Below are positions 19,844 through 32,900 of a stretch of DNA of 64,000 nucleotides, in pieces (position 1 is the first letter of the stretch; each line of letters begins with the position of its first letter). The DNA is taken from NCBI GenBank assembly GCA_030710605.1, contig CP092882.1, positions 16,614,062 through 16,678,061 on the forward strand, read 5' to 3'. This DNA is from Cordylochernes scorpioides. Taxonomy: Eukaryota > Arthropoda > Arachnida > Pseudoscorpiones > Chernetidae. The position numbers were made by a program, and so were the translations under genes. Below the pieces are notes generated by a model. The model was given only the letters and a program-made list of their open reading frames with translations. It did no database searches and was not told the DNA's origin.

Positions 19844-20368
19844 ATGGAATTAAATCAGGATCCCATAGGCGTAAAAACGGACAACCCTACGAAAGAAAGA
19901 GGGAAGAAACTGGCAACGAGCGAAGCGACAAAACACACCCTGGCGACAATAATTTTGCAGCTGACCGCCGCACTTCAAGGAGCAAGGTCCACTCAACTAC
20001 AAACGACGTTCCGTAGCGCCACCCCCGGAGCAGCCCACACCCCCCGCCGACCGAAAGGCGAGATGAGCGCGGCAGCCGACGCACGTGCCACCACCCCAGG
20101 CAAGTGTCACCGAGACCGGACACCGACCACCGAGGAGTCATCCACCGCCATGCCGTACCCGTATCACAGCACACCCCGACACCCAGGTGCATGGAATGCA
20201 CCTCTTCCGCCGTCCAACTGCAAGTTCTGCGACGCGAGGCACTGGCACAGCGAATGCCGACATCGACCAGTCCCGACGGCCCACGAAAAAGTGCGGACAG
20301 TGCAAACAGTCCCACAACAACCAAGTCAAGCCAGAAACCCCCCAGCCGAGCAGACTTTTCGAGACTAA
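19844..20368 (+). CDS. Gag-like protein of the LTR element, with a zinc knuckle
   Basis: 174 codons starting 21 bases after the left LTR. The N-terminal half is polar and basic. The C-terminal half carries CKFCDARHWHSEC, a CX2CX3HX4C knuckle one residue shorter than the standard retroviral CCHC box. It would bind the element RNA. No capsid domain recognised and the protein is short, fitting a derivative that relies on a helper. Confidence 0.55.
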   Translation: MELNQDPIGVKTDNPTKERGKKLATSEATKHTLATIILQLTAALQGARSTQLQTTFRSATPGAAHTPRRPKGEMSAAADARATTPGKCHRDRTPTTEESSTAMPYPYHSTPRHPGAWNAPLPPSNCKFCDARHWHSECRHRPVPTAHEKVRTVQTVPQQPSQARNPPAEQTFRD

Positions 20369-20904
20369 GGTAGGCACCCCCCCTATGGCGTCAAGAATTG
20401 ACTTTGAACTCTTATCTAACCCTACCTACCCTTTTAACCATGTATCTATACATGTACCAAATGAATGCAAGCACGGGCTAGACCAAAACCTGTCCCAAAG
20501 GACTCGTACAGCACACAAAGCTTTCACACATGGAAACCCTTGCCTGCATTCATTGCCCAAACCTCAAATATTTACATGCCACCATTCTAATCTCACACCA
20601 CGCAACTTTTCATGCCCACCACATATAAAGCCACCACGACTTCAACCTACAATTCCAATAATGCCCAAAAAAGTGTCCGTACACCGACACAGCTCACCCA
20701 CTTACCACGCAAATGTACCTCACAACATACACGCACCCATACGTCACCACGCAACAAACACGCACAACCCGCACAACAAACGCAACACGCGCGCCAAAAG
20801 ACAACAACAACAAACAAGCGCATGCACAACCGTTAAGAATAATACAATCATCCCGTCTACACAAAACATAGAAAAAATTCACACCACCAAACAACCACAC
20901 AATC

Positions 20905-22023
20905 GAAAAACGTTGCGATCTTTCCTAAAAGCTGTGAACGCCTATAAAGAGTTCATTGCGGACGCCACTTGTCAACCTTCTAAAAAAGGATGTCATGTGG
21001 GTCTGGAGTAACGAATGCCAGAAAGCGTTCACTAACCTGAAAGAAAGCCTTACCACACACCCCACATTATACCTTTACCAAGAAGGTCTGCCATGCCAGG
21101 TGTACTGTAACACCTCAACATTCGGCATTGCAGGCATTCTTAAACAAGTCTACCCTGATGGGAAGACATACCCAGTTCAACATTTCAGCCGCTCTCTGCG
21201 TGGTCACGAGCGAAATTATTCAGACTTGGAACTACAATGCCTAGCCATTGTGGAAAGTGTGGATAACTTCCGCGCCTGTCTAATGGGCAGAAAGTTTACA
21301 ATACTTTCTGACCATCCTGCATTGCAGTGGTTGAAAGAGATCAAAGCCCCGTCAGGCAGATTGTTTCGATGGAGGTTAAGACTGTCAAAATACGAATATG
21401 AGGTCCGTAGCATAAATGGAGTACAACAATATGAAACGGGCGTTGTAACTCGTATCCCATTTTGTGGCTTTCTAGATGCGCCACTCATAAAGAGCCAACA
21501 GTCTTCTCCACCGGGAAAATCTCGCGTGACTATGGATCACAATAAACTGCGCACCGTCTCCCGAAAAGGAGTACTTAAAACTATAGTCCCAAGTTCACTT
21601 ACAACCAGACTTCTTAAGTCCGTACACACACAACACCACCACCCAAACATCTCCAAGATGACGAGACTCATCTCGTCACAATATTATTGGCAGAACATGA
21701 CACAAGACATCGCAAAACAGGTAAAAACCTGCCCCACCTGCCGATTCGCTAGAAGAATCGATGAATACAACCAACCTTCACGTAAAAATACCGACACAGG
21801 CCCCAAAGCAAAACAAAATTCGTACATAAAGCACAGCGTACACACAACACAAACAATGCCAAAATTACACCACCCACGTCAGAGAAACGACCACACATCT
21901 CAACCTAAATCAATTACCACCGACATATCGCTAATAAAACCATTAACGATCAAACAAGAGAACTGCGAACCTACCAATCATTTAAATTCTACAATTAATA
22001 AGGTTCGAACAAATATTTCATAG
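20905..22023 (+). pseudogene. Gypsy pol remnant: RT tail, RNase H, integrase zinc finger
   Basis: From 20905 the frame reads LRSFLKAVNAYKEFIAD (RT thumb-side motif), then shifts frame near 20970 to LVNLLKKDVMWVWSNECQKA. RNase H follows with QVYCNTSTFGIAGIL (the usual D of the DAS motif replaced by N), VQHFSRSL, and TILSDHPALQWL. The integrase HHCC finger is visible as HTQHHHP...CPTCRFA. After it the sequence becomes Lys/Thr/Gln-rich without an integrase core. 20400-20900 upstream is A/C-rich filler where the RT palm should be. Confidence 0.7.
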
Positions 22024-22050
22024 TCCCCATTTACAAAAATATGTGAGAAC

Positions 22051-22311
22051 TTGGGGCAATACCCTATCTTTCATCTGATTTTCATCCTTTGTTTGTTAGT
22101 TCTACCATACAAATGTATCCCAATTTTATTCATTAATTATTTGTTTATCTATACCATGCCCGCTCATAAAATTTTCGAACTACAAGAGGCAGTTTTTAAT
22201 CTTGGACAAGCAATTTTTCATTGTGGACAAACATTTATAAAACTTCTCATAATTTTAGGAAACATTTTTGCAGAAAATCTAAGTAGATTCCGAGGAGATA
22301 GAAGTAACTGA
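22051..22311 (+). other. Small hydrophobic open frame of uncertain reality
   Basis: About 86 codons rich in Ile/Leu/Phe with two possible membrane segments. It opens with TTG rather than ATG; the first ATG is downstream (22156). It lies where an env-like frame would be in a retroviral layout, but there is no other support. Confidence 0.2.
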
Positions 22312-23004
22312 AGGATGACCAACCAATGTCGGAGAAGTCACACTCCAAAAACAAGATGCGAGTCGCACTCAAAATAAATTAGACGGCAGGAAGTGAGAAT
22401 TTTGAGACGCCGCGACAGGAAGCGTAGTTCCGCGACGATAAATTCGGCCTATGCAATCAAAGGGGAGCGCCTCGTTTCCGATCTCCAATTACCATCCCTC
22501 GACCAGCAGCTAAATTGAGGTCAACTGGGAACCTCTCTATGCCACCGATTTTGGATTCCAATTCAAGCCTGCGCATCGACTTTTACAATGTCAATCAAAT
22601 CGACTGTCATTCGAAAATCAAACAAGGTACACGCACACACATTTCTTACACAACAGACTTCTAACATTTTCCACAACACACACAAAGACAAAAAATTTAT
22701 AGGGCATAATTGAGCAATTAAAACATTTATAGGGCATGTAGATATACAAAAGGGTTCAAACCAATACACCTTATTGTTCATATTAATCATTTTCATTATT
22801 TTCTCTCAATTAAAATTTAAATATATAATCAATTTATCAATTTATTCAACTTATTATCACTTTTAATCATTAATTATCATTTTTTTTCCAATTAGTTTAT
22901 ATTATCATAGTTGCAAATCAACGAAAACTCATTGGTTTTCTTTTAAAATTGGATATTATATTTTATTTTGATTTACAAAAACATTCTTTTTTTTTTCCCC
23001 TATT

Positions 23005-23935
23005 TCTTTTTCCACCATGCAACAAAACATTTATTTTTTCCCACCATGCAACCAAGCATTCACTTTGATTCCTTCCAACTTTTTATTTTTCTTTGATTTC
23101 TTCCAACCTTTATTTTTATTTTTTGATTTCTCAAAAGACCTAATAAAATTCCCTCGATTTCCATTCCCAATTCCGAGCGAGAATATGGTTAGGCATTTTT
23201 CCTTTTTTTTTTTTTCACCATGCAACCAAGCATTCACTTTGATTTCTTCCAACTTTTTATTTTTATTTTTATTTTTTGATTTCTCAAAAGACCTAATAAA
23301 AATCCCTCGATTTCCATTCGCAATTTCGAGCGAGAATATGGTTAGGCATTTTTCCTTTTTTTTTCACCATGCATCAAAGCATTTTTTTTTTTTTTTTCCA
23401 ACATGCAACCAAGCACTCACTTTGATTTCTTCCAACTTTTTATTTTTATTTTTATTTTTTGATTTCTCAAAAGACCTAATAAAAATCCCTCGATTTCCAT
23501 TCCCAATTTCGAGCGAGAATATGGTTAGGCATTTTTCCTTTTTTTTTTACCATGCATCAAAGCATTTTTTTTTTTCCAACATGCAACCAAGCACTCACTT
23601 TGATTTCTTCCAACTTTTTATTTTTATTTTTATTTTTTGATTTCTCAAAAGACCTAATAAAAATCCCTCGATTTCCATTCCCAATTTCGAGCAGAAATAT
23701 AATTAGGCATTTCTTTTTACCATGCAACAAGCACTTTTCTTTTTTCACCATGCAACAAAACATTTTTTTTTTCCCTCACCATGCAACCAAACCTTTACTT
23801 TGATTTCGTCCAACTTTTTATTTTTATTATTATTTTTGATTTCTCAAAAGCCCTAATAGAACTCCCTCGATTTTTTTCCAATTTCGAGTAGAAATTAGTT
23901 AGGTGCATTTTCTTTTCTTTTTAATCCACTATGTA
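23005..23935 (+). repeat. T-rich tandem repeat inside the LTR element
   Basis: A unit with ACCATGCAACCAAGCA, CTTTGATTTCTTCCAAC, CTCAAAAGACCTAATAAA and CCCTCGATTTCCATT recurs about five times; TCAAAAG begins at 23131, 23283, 23467, 23645 and 23844 (spacings 152, 184, 178, 199). Length differences come mainly from T-runs. Confidence 0.85.
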
Positions 23936-24161
23936 CCATAGCATTCATTTTGATTTCTTACAATTAAAAAATTCTTTGATTTCTATTAATTATACTCAAC
24001 CTATATCATCAACACCATTCTATTTTATTTCTTATATCGCCACCAATGCTTGTATATAGACTCAATACCCCCAACTAATTTTCCCACAAAATTATTTTTT
24101 ACTTTACAGAATTCTCTCAGGCTAACCCCTTCTTGAATTCTTCACATGTAGGGGGCGCATC

Positions 24162-24990
24162 TGTCATAATTTGTATATAATTGTATGCACCCCGACCCAC
24201 TATGCATGTACAATGTATGATTTTCAAAGATTTAATAAAGAATAAGGTAACTGGAGGAAAGGAAGTGGCAACAAGACATAGGAAGCAGGCTAAAAGCGGG
24301 CACAAGTATAAATAACTTGTACAGTCAATACTTCCTCGCAAAGCCCGGACGTATCTGGTATCCGCAGAAGTTATATTAGTATAGAGACGCCCAATTTCCG
24401 GAACAAGACCGGACGTATTTGATAACGCGGAAGTAAATAGAGTCGAACTAACACCCGATACTTCCTATCAGGCCGGGCATATCTTTCACCAAAGAAAGCC
24501 GCCGGTCCAATTAGGAAGGAATAACTAAATAGGTCAACCAATAGAAAAACGGGCACGTTCCATCCTTCGACCAATGGGAAGGAAGACAACTCGTGGTGTT
24601 AAATCGAAAGACAAGAATTGTCAGTAGAGATTTGGCTTCCAACAAGGTGACATCGGCTCTGGACCTCTCTCCCTCTGCTCATCCCGTAGCTAAGTACAAT
24701 TACCACCATGTGATCAGATAATTAACAATCAAAATCGCTCCGCTCTTCTCAAACTTTCTTTCCTCCAACCCAGTTGCCTTTTATTTTCAAACCCCATCAC
24801 GTGTCCTGATTATTCCTAACTGTATGCTTCAACTTCCACTCAAACGACTGCGTTTCAACCAATCCTCACCATTCAAATCGAACAACAAGAAATTCCGCAA
24901 CGATATTGTCACAGAACGGTTAAGTCGACAGGATTCTACAACAGTGTAATACATCAAATATTGCAGTGTAATAACTTTGGATATATTACA
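24162..24990 (+). repeat. Right LTR
   Basis: 829 bp, same as the left LTR but for about two bases. Preceded by GTAGGGGGCGCATC, a likely polypurine tract remnant. Confidence 0.9.
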
Positions 24991-24996
24991 TATATA

Positions 24997-25309
24997 TACT
25001 AAATTTATTATTTTATACAAGCCAATTGAACTTATTAGCATTGCAATAGATAATAATCAGACTATGGATTGAAGAATCTAATCTCAAATCTTGGCAGGCT
25101 TATTTTTGAAATAGTTATAAGGGCTATCATAATAAGGGTGATATAGCATTTTTGCAAGTTGTTCATACAAGAGCTTATACTAAGGTAAAATATCTTGGCT
25201 CATCAATGTTACCATGTCACACATCCTTATGACAGCAGGGAGGATGTGGGATTAGCACTGTTGGCAGAAGAAATTCATATTTCAACATTTTTATTTTCAT
25301 ATGTGTGTG
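24997..25309. other. AT-rich intergenic stretch
   Basis: Nothing recognised. Confidence 0.4.
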
Positions 25310-25751
25310 TGATAAGGCACAATTTGGATTATAGATTAGAACTACAAGGTAATAAGACCAAATCCAAATAAATTAATAGGGTGTGATGGTTTTGGTAACA
25401 GAATTTGTCTGATGGTAACAATGCTGTTGCAGAAACATCATACACTACACCTATCCCCCGATTTACACGGTAGATACGTTCCTGAGAAAAAAAACGTGTA
25501 AATCGAGGGATAGGTGTATATTAAACTGTCAAATCTGAATAGGTGTTCGCCCCCTCATGAATCAGAGCCTCCCAATATTCTTTTCAACATAGGTAGTATA
25601 GAGTAGAATATCACATTTTAGTATAGTGCGATAAAAAAAAAAAAAACTTATTTGGAAAACCGTGTAAAAGCGAAAACGTGTAAAACAAGTATCGTGTAAA
25701 CCGGGGGATAGGTGTATTAATTTTTTTTTTAATTTGGTCTTATTACCTTGT
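25310..25751 (-). mobile_element. Hairpin element, minus-strand copy split by a Tigger-like MITE
   Basis: On the plus strand it starts with the inverted tail TGATAAGGCACAATTTGG and resumes after the nested MITE with TTTGGTCTTATTACCTTGTA. No flanking duplication could be seen. Confidence 0.65.
25448..25714. mobile_element. Tigger-like MITE with CACCTATCCCCCGATTTACA ends
   Basis: Inverted ends CACCTATCCCCCGATTTACA and ACCGGGGGATAGGTG, TA on both sides, 267 bp, non-coding. A different family from the CAGTAGAACC MITEs. It inserted into the hairpin element. Confidence 0.75.
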
Positions 25752-26200
25752 AAAAAAAAATAATATAAATATATATTTTTTTGTATACAGGAGAAATCAA
25801 GAGCCATATTTCTGGAGATCTCTTATTTAAAAACACAATTCTATAGATGTCTCTTGTGTATTATTTATGCACTCATTCACACACATCATAAAGATGACGT
25901 TTTTTTTTATTTGGTTCTTCTAAAAACGACAATTTTATAAAATCAAATACCAAGATGAGGGAAAATGACTGTTCAAAATGGTACACATAATATAAAATCT
26001 CTGAATATCCATTGCATGAGCCAGATAAATATGTGTTACGAATATGCCAATCTTTTTCAACAAAAGTAATGTTTAATTACAAACCTATATTGAAAAATGT
26101 ATAGTAATTAAGATTTGAAAAAATTTGAAAATATTAAATTCTTATTTTATCTTTGAGGTTTTAAAATTGAAAAAAAAAAAAAATCTGCCAAAAATATATA

Positions 26201-26351
26201 CAGTAAAACCCCTCTATAGTGAACCCCAATGGGACTGAACCTGGGGTTTACTATAGGCATGGTTTGTTATTGCCATAGCTCACTGTATTATAAAATGGTG
26301 ATTATTTCAGGTTCGTTATAACCCAGGCTAATTTTTATATGGGTTTTTCTG
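26201..26351. mobile_element. Pogo-like MITE of the 37864 family, 151 bp
   Basis: Starts CAGTAAAACCCCTCTATAGT like the 1.3-kb element at 37864 and ends GGTTTTTCTG before TA; an internally deleted relative. Confidence 0.7.
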
Positions 26352-26911
26352 TATAAAGCTTTATGAGGAAACTTATTAAAAATTAAGAAAAAAGCATCTC
26401 CAAATCCTGCAATTGAATACCACTGAGAGCTTTAGCCATCTATTGAAATAAATATAAACTAATTGTTGATTTTTAATTTTTCCAGAATATTACCCGAATG
26501 CCTTCTCTTGATTAATCAAGAAATGCCAATGTTTCAAGTTGTGGTGTGCTGACTGTACTTCAACTACCAAAAAAAGCTGGTCCTTGAGGTTTCCTGAAAA
26601 ATCCATGAATAAGTATTTATTCAAAATTTCCTCAAAGAGTAAAATTCATTTTGCATCAACCTATCAATTGAGGATGACTCACAAATGGTGTATATCTCAG
26701 TTCTATATTTTTTAAAAATAAAAATGTTTATATTTTTGAAAAACTTTATTTAGCAAGGATGCCAACATACCCAATACTAAAAAAATTGAACAATCTGTGT
26801 ACTCAAGGCTAAGGCGCCATGCTTCCAAAATATACTGGCTACTACAATAATGTGTATAAACAACAATATAAATAAGCAATACCAAAACACTAGGTAGAGT
26901 TGTGATAGTAT
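26352..26911. other. AT-rich stretch downstream of Brr2
   Basis: No gene or clear repeat recognised. Confidence 0.4.
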
Positions 26912-26917
26912 TTTATT
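26912..26917 (-). promoter_or_regulatory. Probable polyadenylation signal of SNRNP200
   Basis: AATAAA on the minus strand about 80 bases past the stop codon; the best candidate in this 3' flank. Confidence 0.55.
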
Positions 26918-26997
26918 TGGTGGTGATCAATGGATAACATGATACACACAATACAATTGTGTGGAGGAGATATAACAATATACAATACACTAGTCGT

Positions 26998-29900
26998 CTA
27001 GTCGCTGTCACTGTAGGAATCCCTATCTTGCTGGGGTTGTCCCACCTGGACAGTGAACTTGTACTCCTGGTCACAGCCCATGTAGGCGTCACTCATATAG
27101 TACAGGGTGTAGGTGTGGGAGCCTGGTGCTGGAGCCACAAAGTCCAGCTTCACCTTTGCCTTCTGCTGGAGTGTAAGCCTCTTGATGGAGATGAGGGAGT
27201 TGTTCTTGGGGTCACCGATGATCACCCACCAGCCCTCTTCCCTCTTCTGTGGGAAGAACGGAGCGATGACTGGGCCCACAGCTTCATCTTCCCGCTCCAG
27301 TTGTACTACCACGTTGACTGTGGAGCCGCTGCAGATTGCCTCCTTGTCAATTACCTCGTAGGTCAGCTCAATGTTGGGGTAGCGGTTGCAGAACCTGGCG
27401 ACATCAGCCATCTGGGTGTCGTTCAGCTGGAGGAGCTTGTTTCTCTCCTCGTCTTCAAGTTCCATGATATCGAACACGGTCTCGATCTGGTTGTCCACAC
27501 ACTTCTTGATGAGTTCTGTGGTAAAGTGGGGCAGCTGTTTGAGGTAGGAGTCCTTGTTCCACATGGCCTGGGTGACCATCTGAGCCATCTCCATGGCGGC
27601 TAAAGCCGGTGACAGCCAGCCGTTGGAGCTGAGGACGTCCACACAGGCCTGGATGAGCCGCAGGGCCTTGTTGAGGACCTCCTCTGTGTCGGACTGCAGC
27701 TCTGCTGGCAGCTGCATCCTGGAGTAGTGAGCCTGCAACAGCAGGTTGGTCTTGAGATGGGGATCACTGAACTTGGGGTTGGCCGGCTTGTGGGGCAGGC
27801 GGTTGGCCATCTGCCTGAGGATGTTGTCTTCATGGTGACGGATGGGAACATTCTCATATTCCGCAGCGCTGCTGATGATCTCAATGAGGCCCCTGATCTT
27901 GGTCTTGGCATTGAGGGACATGCTGAAGAGCTCGATGGTGGTGTAGTTGATGTAGTAGTAGGCTGCGATCATGCCCAGGTTGAGAGGGGAGACATTGGTC
28001 TCATCCTCAATGGTGATGCACTTGGATTGTTCCAGATCAGTCAGGGTGTTCTCCACCAGCTCTGAGAGGTGGTCACTGAGATGGCGATGGCTCATCCCAT
28101 GCAGGCTGTAGTAGTTGGGGTTCTGGGTCATTCTGCAGTAGAGGAAGGTCCAGGTGAGGTAATCCACTGCATCCTGCTTGTTGCCAATGGTCTTGGTGAC
28201 AATCTCTGCGTTGAAGTGATCATGGAGAGCCTGGTCCAGATGGCTCTCCACAGGTAAGGGCTCGTACAGGAACTTCTTGAAGAAGTCCTTCTTGGAACTC
28301 TGGCAGAGGAGGACACACTTGCCATCCTCATCCTGGAGGGGGCGATTGGCTCTGCCCACCATCTGAAGGACATCGGTGATGGGGAAATCTTCGTAGGTGT
28401 GGATCTTGCCGTTGTAGCTCTGGGTGTCCAACAGCACCACCAGGTGGGCAGAGAGGGACAGGCCCCAGCAGAGGGTGTGGGAGACCACCACCACCTGCAC
28501 AGCCCCGCTGTTGTAGAGGGATTCCACCCAGTGCCTGTCTGTCTCATTCAAGCCCTCGTGGAGGTACGCCACTCCATTCATCACAGTCTCCTTCAGGGTC
28601 TTGTCAGTCAACTTGGCAACAAAGGGTTCCAAGTCCTCCTCTGTGCAGTGCAGGAAGCGAGAAGGCTGGTTCTCAGCAGCACAGTAGGTTAGAATGTCAA
28701 TGGCTGTCAACCTAGACTGCTTGCGGGAAGGCACAAAGACAATCACAGACTTCTTTGGGGAATGTTGGTTGATGGCCTGGTAGACCGGCTTGCTCATGGC
28801 CAGGATACGAGAGGCATTGTGGGTGATATTGAAGCCTTGGATGTGCAGCTCCAAGGGCACCGGGCGGACATTGGGGTGGAAGTTGAAAGTGCCATTAGTA
28901 GAAGTTCCCAGCCACTGGGACACATCCCTGGCATTGGCCAGGGAGGAGCTGAGGGCTACAATTCTGATAGGGGACTCAATCTGGGAGGCAATGTAGCGCA
29001 TGCGGGAACAGATCACCTCCAGCACTGGGCCGTCAATCCCTCCCACAAGGTGCAGCTCATCTACGATGAAGAGGTTGATGTTCTGCACATTCTTCCTCTG
29101 CCTCCACCTCCTAGAGAGCACATCCCAGCGCTCAGGAGTACTGAGAATGATGTTGCCCTTCACCAGGAGCTTGAGGTCAATGCCTGTCTCACCTGTGAGC
29201 ATGACCACCTTCTTGTTGAGGTGTGTGCCAAACTTCTCATACCAGTCTGTGTAGAGGAGGTTAGCCAAGGCTTCTTTGGGGGTGATGTAGACACACCTGC
29301 CATCTGGGTTCTGGCTGAACAGCCTGAGAATGGCAAACTCTGCACAGATAGTCTTCCCACTGCCTGTAGGGGCCCCAATGAAGACATTGTCGTCTGTGTT
29401 GAAGAGGGCATTAAAGACTTGTGTCTGAATGGGGTTGAAGTATTCAAACTTGTACATGGCTTCATATTCAGGATTCCTGAGAGCGGTTACAGGAAGGGGC
29501 TGTAAGTCCAAAAGCTCTGTCGGAGGTGGATACTTCTCCGGCAGGATGAGCTGTCTGAAGGAGACTGGCAGCTGAGTCTCGGAGCCGATCCATCGGTCAG
29601 ACACCACCTTGATGAAGTAGTGTGGGGGCAGGGGCTCAAAGACAGGGACAAAGAACTTCACAATGTGCTCATCATTGGCAAACTTGCTCTTCAAGAGGAA
29701 GTACTCGTGGTGGAGGATGACCTCTGCATCCACATCCATCACCAGGATCCAGAAGGCTTCTGAGGAGCCATGCACCTTCTCATCCCATTGGAAGTCCGGG
29801 GTGATGGTCAGCTCTACCTTGAGAGTGGATCTGGTAATGGGCTGGATGCTGGCTGAGAGCTCCAGCTTGGGGAACTGGTGGATAAACTTGTGGACTGTCT

Positions 29901-32900
29901 TCCCCAGCTTGGGCATCTTCAGCAGCTCCCCGATCTCATTGGTGCCCAGGTCAAAGAGCCTCTCGAAGGGGATGTTCTTCTTCTCAATCTTCTTGATGGC
30001 ATCCTCTGGGATCTTCCTGAACTGGCGGAGGGGGGACATGGACTGCCACATCCTTCGCTGGATCATCTTGCTGAGACTGAGGGCCTTGTCAGTGAGCTGG
30101 GCCCAGCCTCTGTGGAGGACAATCTCAAAGATAGCCCGGACCAGCCTGGCAGCACTTTGGGTCACATACACCATGTCAGACATGAGGGCCAGACCTTCCA
30201 GCTTCAGCTGGGAGATATAAGCCTGCAGCAGGATGTTGATCTTGGCGCTGGGCTCCTCAATGCTCTCCTTGATGGGGATGGGTACCCTCTCCATCATCTT
30301 CTGGAGCTCAATCTTCTCCTCCTCCCTGATGGTGATGTACTTGAACTCCCCAGAGAGTGAGAAGACCCTGAAGAGCTCAATCTCGCTCAGAGTGGGCTTG
30401 AGGAGCTGGTTGTAGGTGGACATGGTGTCGTGGGTGCAGTAATAGTGGCTGGAGATCCTTCCCAGCTCTGTGACGTGGAAGTGGCCGGATTTCTTGTCAA
30501 ACTTGATGAGGTTGGCTTTGTCCAGGAGGGAAGCTGCAGTGAAGACCAGGTCGGCTCTGTGTTTCTCCAGTAGCTCATCTTCCTCCATCTTATCGTGAGA
30601 GATGCCGTACAGGGTGGGCTCCCTGAGCATGCGTACATAGAGGTACATGTAGCCCAGCCAAGTGGTAGCCTCCTTGACACTTTGCACGTTCCCCAGCACA
30701 ATCTCAGCATTGAGCATGTCGGGGAGCTTGCTAACAAACTGGCTCTCAATGGGAAGCTGTTCGTTGAGTAGGGAGAGATAGTACTGGAGCTCGCTGTGGT
30801 TGGTGATCAGAATGCCCTCCCCCTTGGTGTCGTACTGGGGCCTGCCGGCTCTGCCCAGCATCTGCAGGACATCCAGAGCTCCCAGCTCTACCCACCGGCC
30901 CTTCTCTGCATTGTAGATCTGGGTGCCCTTGATGATTACGGTGTGGGCGGGCAGGTTCACTCCCCAGGCCAGGGTGGCCGTAGACACCAGGACCTGGATG
31001 TGTCTGTCTGCAAACAGGTCCTCCACCAGCGTACGGTCCACCTTGGACATTCCGGCGTGATGGATGGCAAAGCCATAGGGGAGCAAATCCCTTAACTCAA
31101 AGTTCTTCACTTGCTCTGCTTCTGTACGAAGGACTTCAGTGGAGGCTGAGCCTTCCCTAAGGAAGTGGCCTAGGGTGTCTTTCTCCAGGCACATGTCTCT
31201 GAGGGCACGAGCAGTCTTTCCAGTCTCTTTTCTGGAGTGCACAAAGATGAGCACCTGGTTCTTGCCTGCGTGCTCCATGGCCTTCTCGTAGAGGATCTCA
31301 TTCATGAGCTGGAACCTCTTGATGGCTTTCTTCTCAGTGATGCCAATATACTGCTGCTCCAGGGGAACGGGCCGGTAGCTCTTGTCAAAGTGGAAGATGC
31401 CGCCCTTGGGGCTGACTCTCAGGAAGGCCGCTACATCTTTGTAGTTGGGCAAGGTGGCGCTGAGCCCCACTAGACGCACGGCCTCCTGGGTGGTCTCTAC
31501 ATTCCTGATGGTCCTGGCTACCAGGGCTTCAAGCACAGGTCCTCTCTCATCGTGCAGGAGGTGGATCTCATCAAAGATGATGAGTCTCACTATCTGGGAG
31601 TAGGTCTTCTCCCCTCCCTTCCTGGTGATGATGTCCCACTTCTCAGGTGTGCACACAATCACCTGGGTGGCGTTGATCTGCTCCCTGGTGAGCTGGTGGT
31701 CTCCAGTCAACTCAGATACCTGGATGTGGTAGGAGCTCAGTCTCTTGCTGAAGTTGCCCACCATTTCTTGTACCAGGGACCTCATGGGGGCAACGTAGAC
31801 AATCTTGAAGTCATCGGCGTTGATGGTGCCGTCTGAGTTGATGTGCTTGCCAATCTCCCTCATCATACATAGCAGGGCCACGTTGGTCTTTCCTGCTCCA
31901 GTGGGGGCACACAGTAGCAGGTTGTTGTCAGACTCCAGCGCTGACTTGTGGAGCTTGCTCTGGATCCTGTTGAGGGTCTTGAAGCCTTCAAAAGCCGGCT
32001 GGGCATATTTGGGGAGCTGGGAGATAGGCACTAGGTTCTCGTTGTTGTCGAAGGGTTTGGGTTTAGTGGCTGGGACATGGATCTCCTCGTAACCCTTCCT
32101 CTGTTTCCTGAAGGAGCCGTCTGGGAGGACGCATTTCTTGTTGGCCATGAGATGGCTGCCAGAGGTGAAGACGTACTGGTCCAGGTCCAGGACCTGGTGG
32201 CGGATCACTTCCCTCGGCCCCTCCTCGTCCATGGGGATAGAGCGGCGGGCCTGCTCCCTCAGGTCTTCCTGCAAGGAATCCTCCTTGTTGGTGTTCTCCA
32301 ACTGCCTCAGGATGGGCTCCAGGTCTGGGTCGGAGAGCATCTTCTCCCTCAGTCTGGTCTTCTCCAAGCTGCTCTGGCAGGAGGCCAGGAGGGTGCAGTA
32401 CAGGATCATCTGTCTGTTCTGTCTTAAGACTTTGATGAAGTCAAACTGGTCAAACCCCAGGAGGGACACCAGCTTGTTTTCAATGTCCCTCTCATCCAGT
32501 GCAGTCTTCAGGATGTCCAAGACTTCCCCTGCCTTGGTCTGGGCCACCACAGGGTCGTCGTAGAACTTGCTCAGTCTCCTCTGGAGCCAGTAGGCATCAA
32601 TCTCATGAGGATGGAGCTCCTTGGAGGATTTCCCGCTGGCAGTTTTGTTCTGGGCCAGGTTGGCATGGAGAGTGCTATCCACAAGGGTTTCTTCTCCCTC
32701 GTTCTCATCCCCAGACTCATCATCCCTCACCTCAGTGCACATGTCATCGTCTTCCTCCTCCGACTCCTCAAACTGGACGTTGACCCCGTAGGTTTCATCA
32801 ATGTGCTCGTCAGTGGCCTGGGATTTCTCCACGCTCCCGTAGTCAGAGATCTTCTTGCAGAGGTTGACCAGCACCGCATACCTCTCCTCAGCCAGTCTTC

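Larger units (their letters stand above)
18994..24990 (+). mobile_element. Young non-autonomous Ty3/gypsy-type LTR retrotransposon
   Basis: Two 829-bp LTRs (18994-19822, 24162-24990) with TG...CA ends flank a 4.3-kb interior. I find only about two differences between them. TATATA (18988-18993 and 24991-24996) may be the target duplication. The interior keeps a gag-like zinc-knuckle ORF, a frameshifted RT tail with RNase H and the integrase zinc finger, but lacks the RT catalytic core, a recognisable protease and the integrase core. A T-rich ~180-bp tandem repeat fills the 3' part. It must have moved with proteins supplied in trans. Confidence 0.85.

Noticed and set aside
20085..21011. A 308-codon frame across the gag-pol gap of the young LTR element
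   Set aside because: Its middle is His/Thr/Asn-rich filler in a different frame from gag; only the last part is real RT-derived sequence, covered by the pol remnant entry.
22051..22311. Envelope gene of an LTR element
   Set aside because: Only ~86 codons, non-ATG start, no cleavage or fusion motifs; hydrophobicity alone is not enough.
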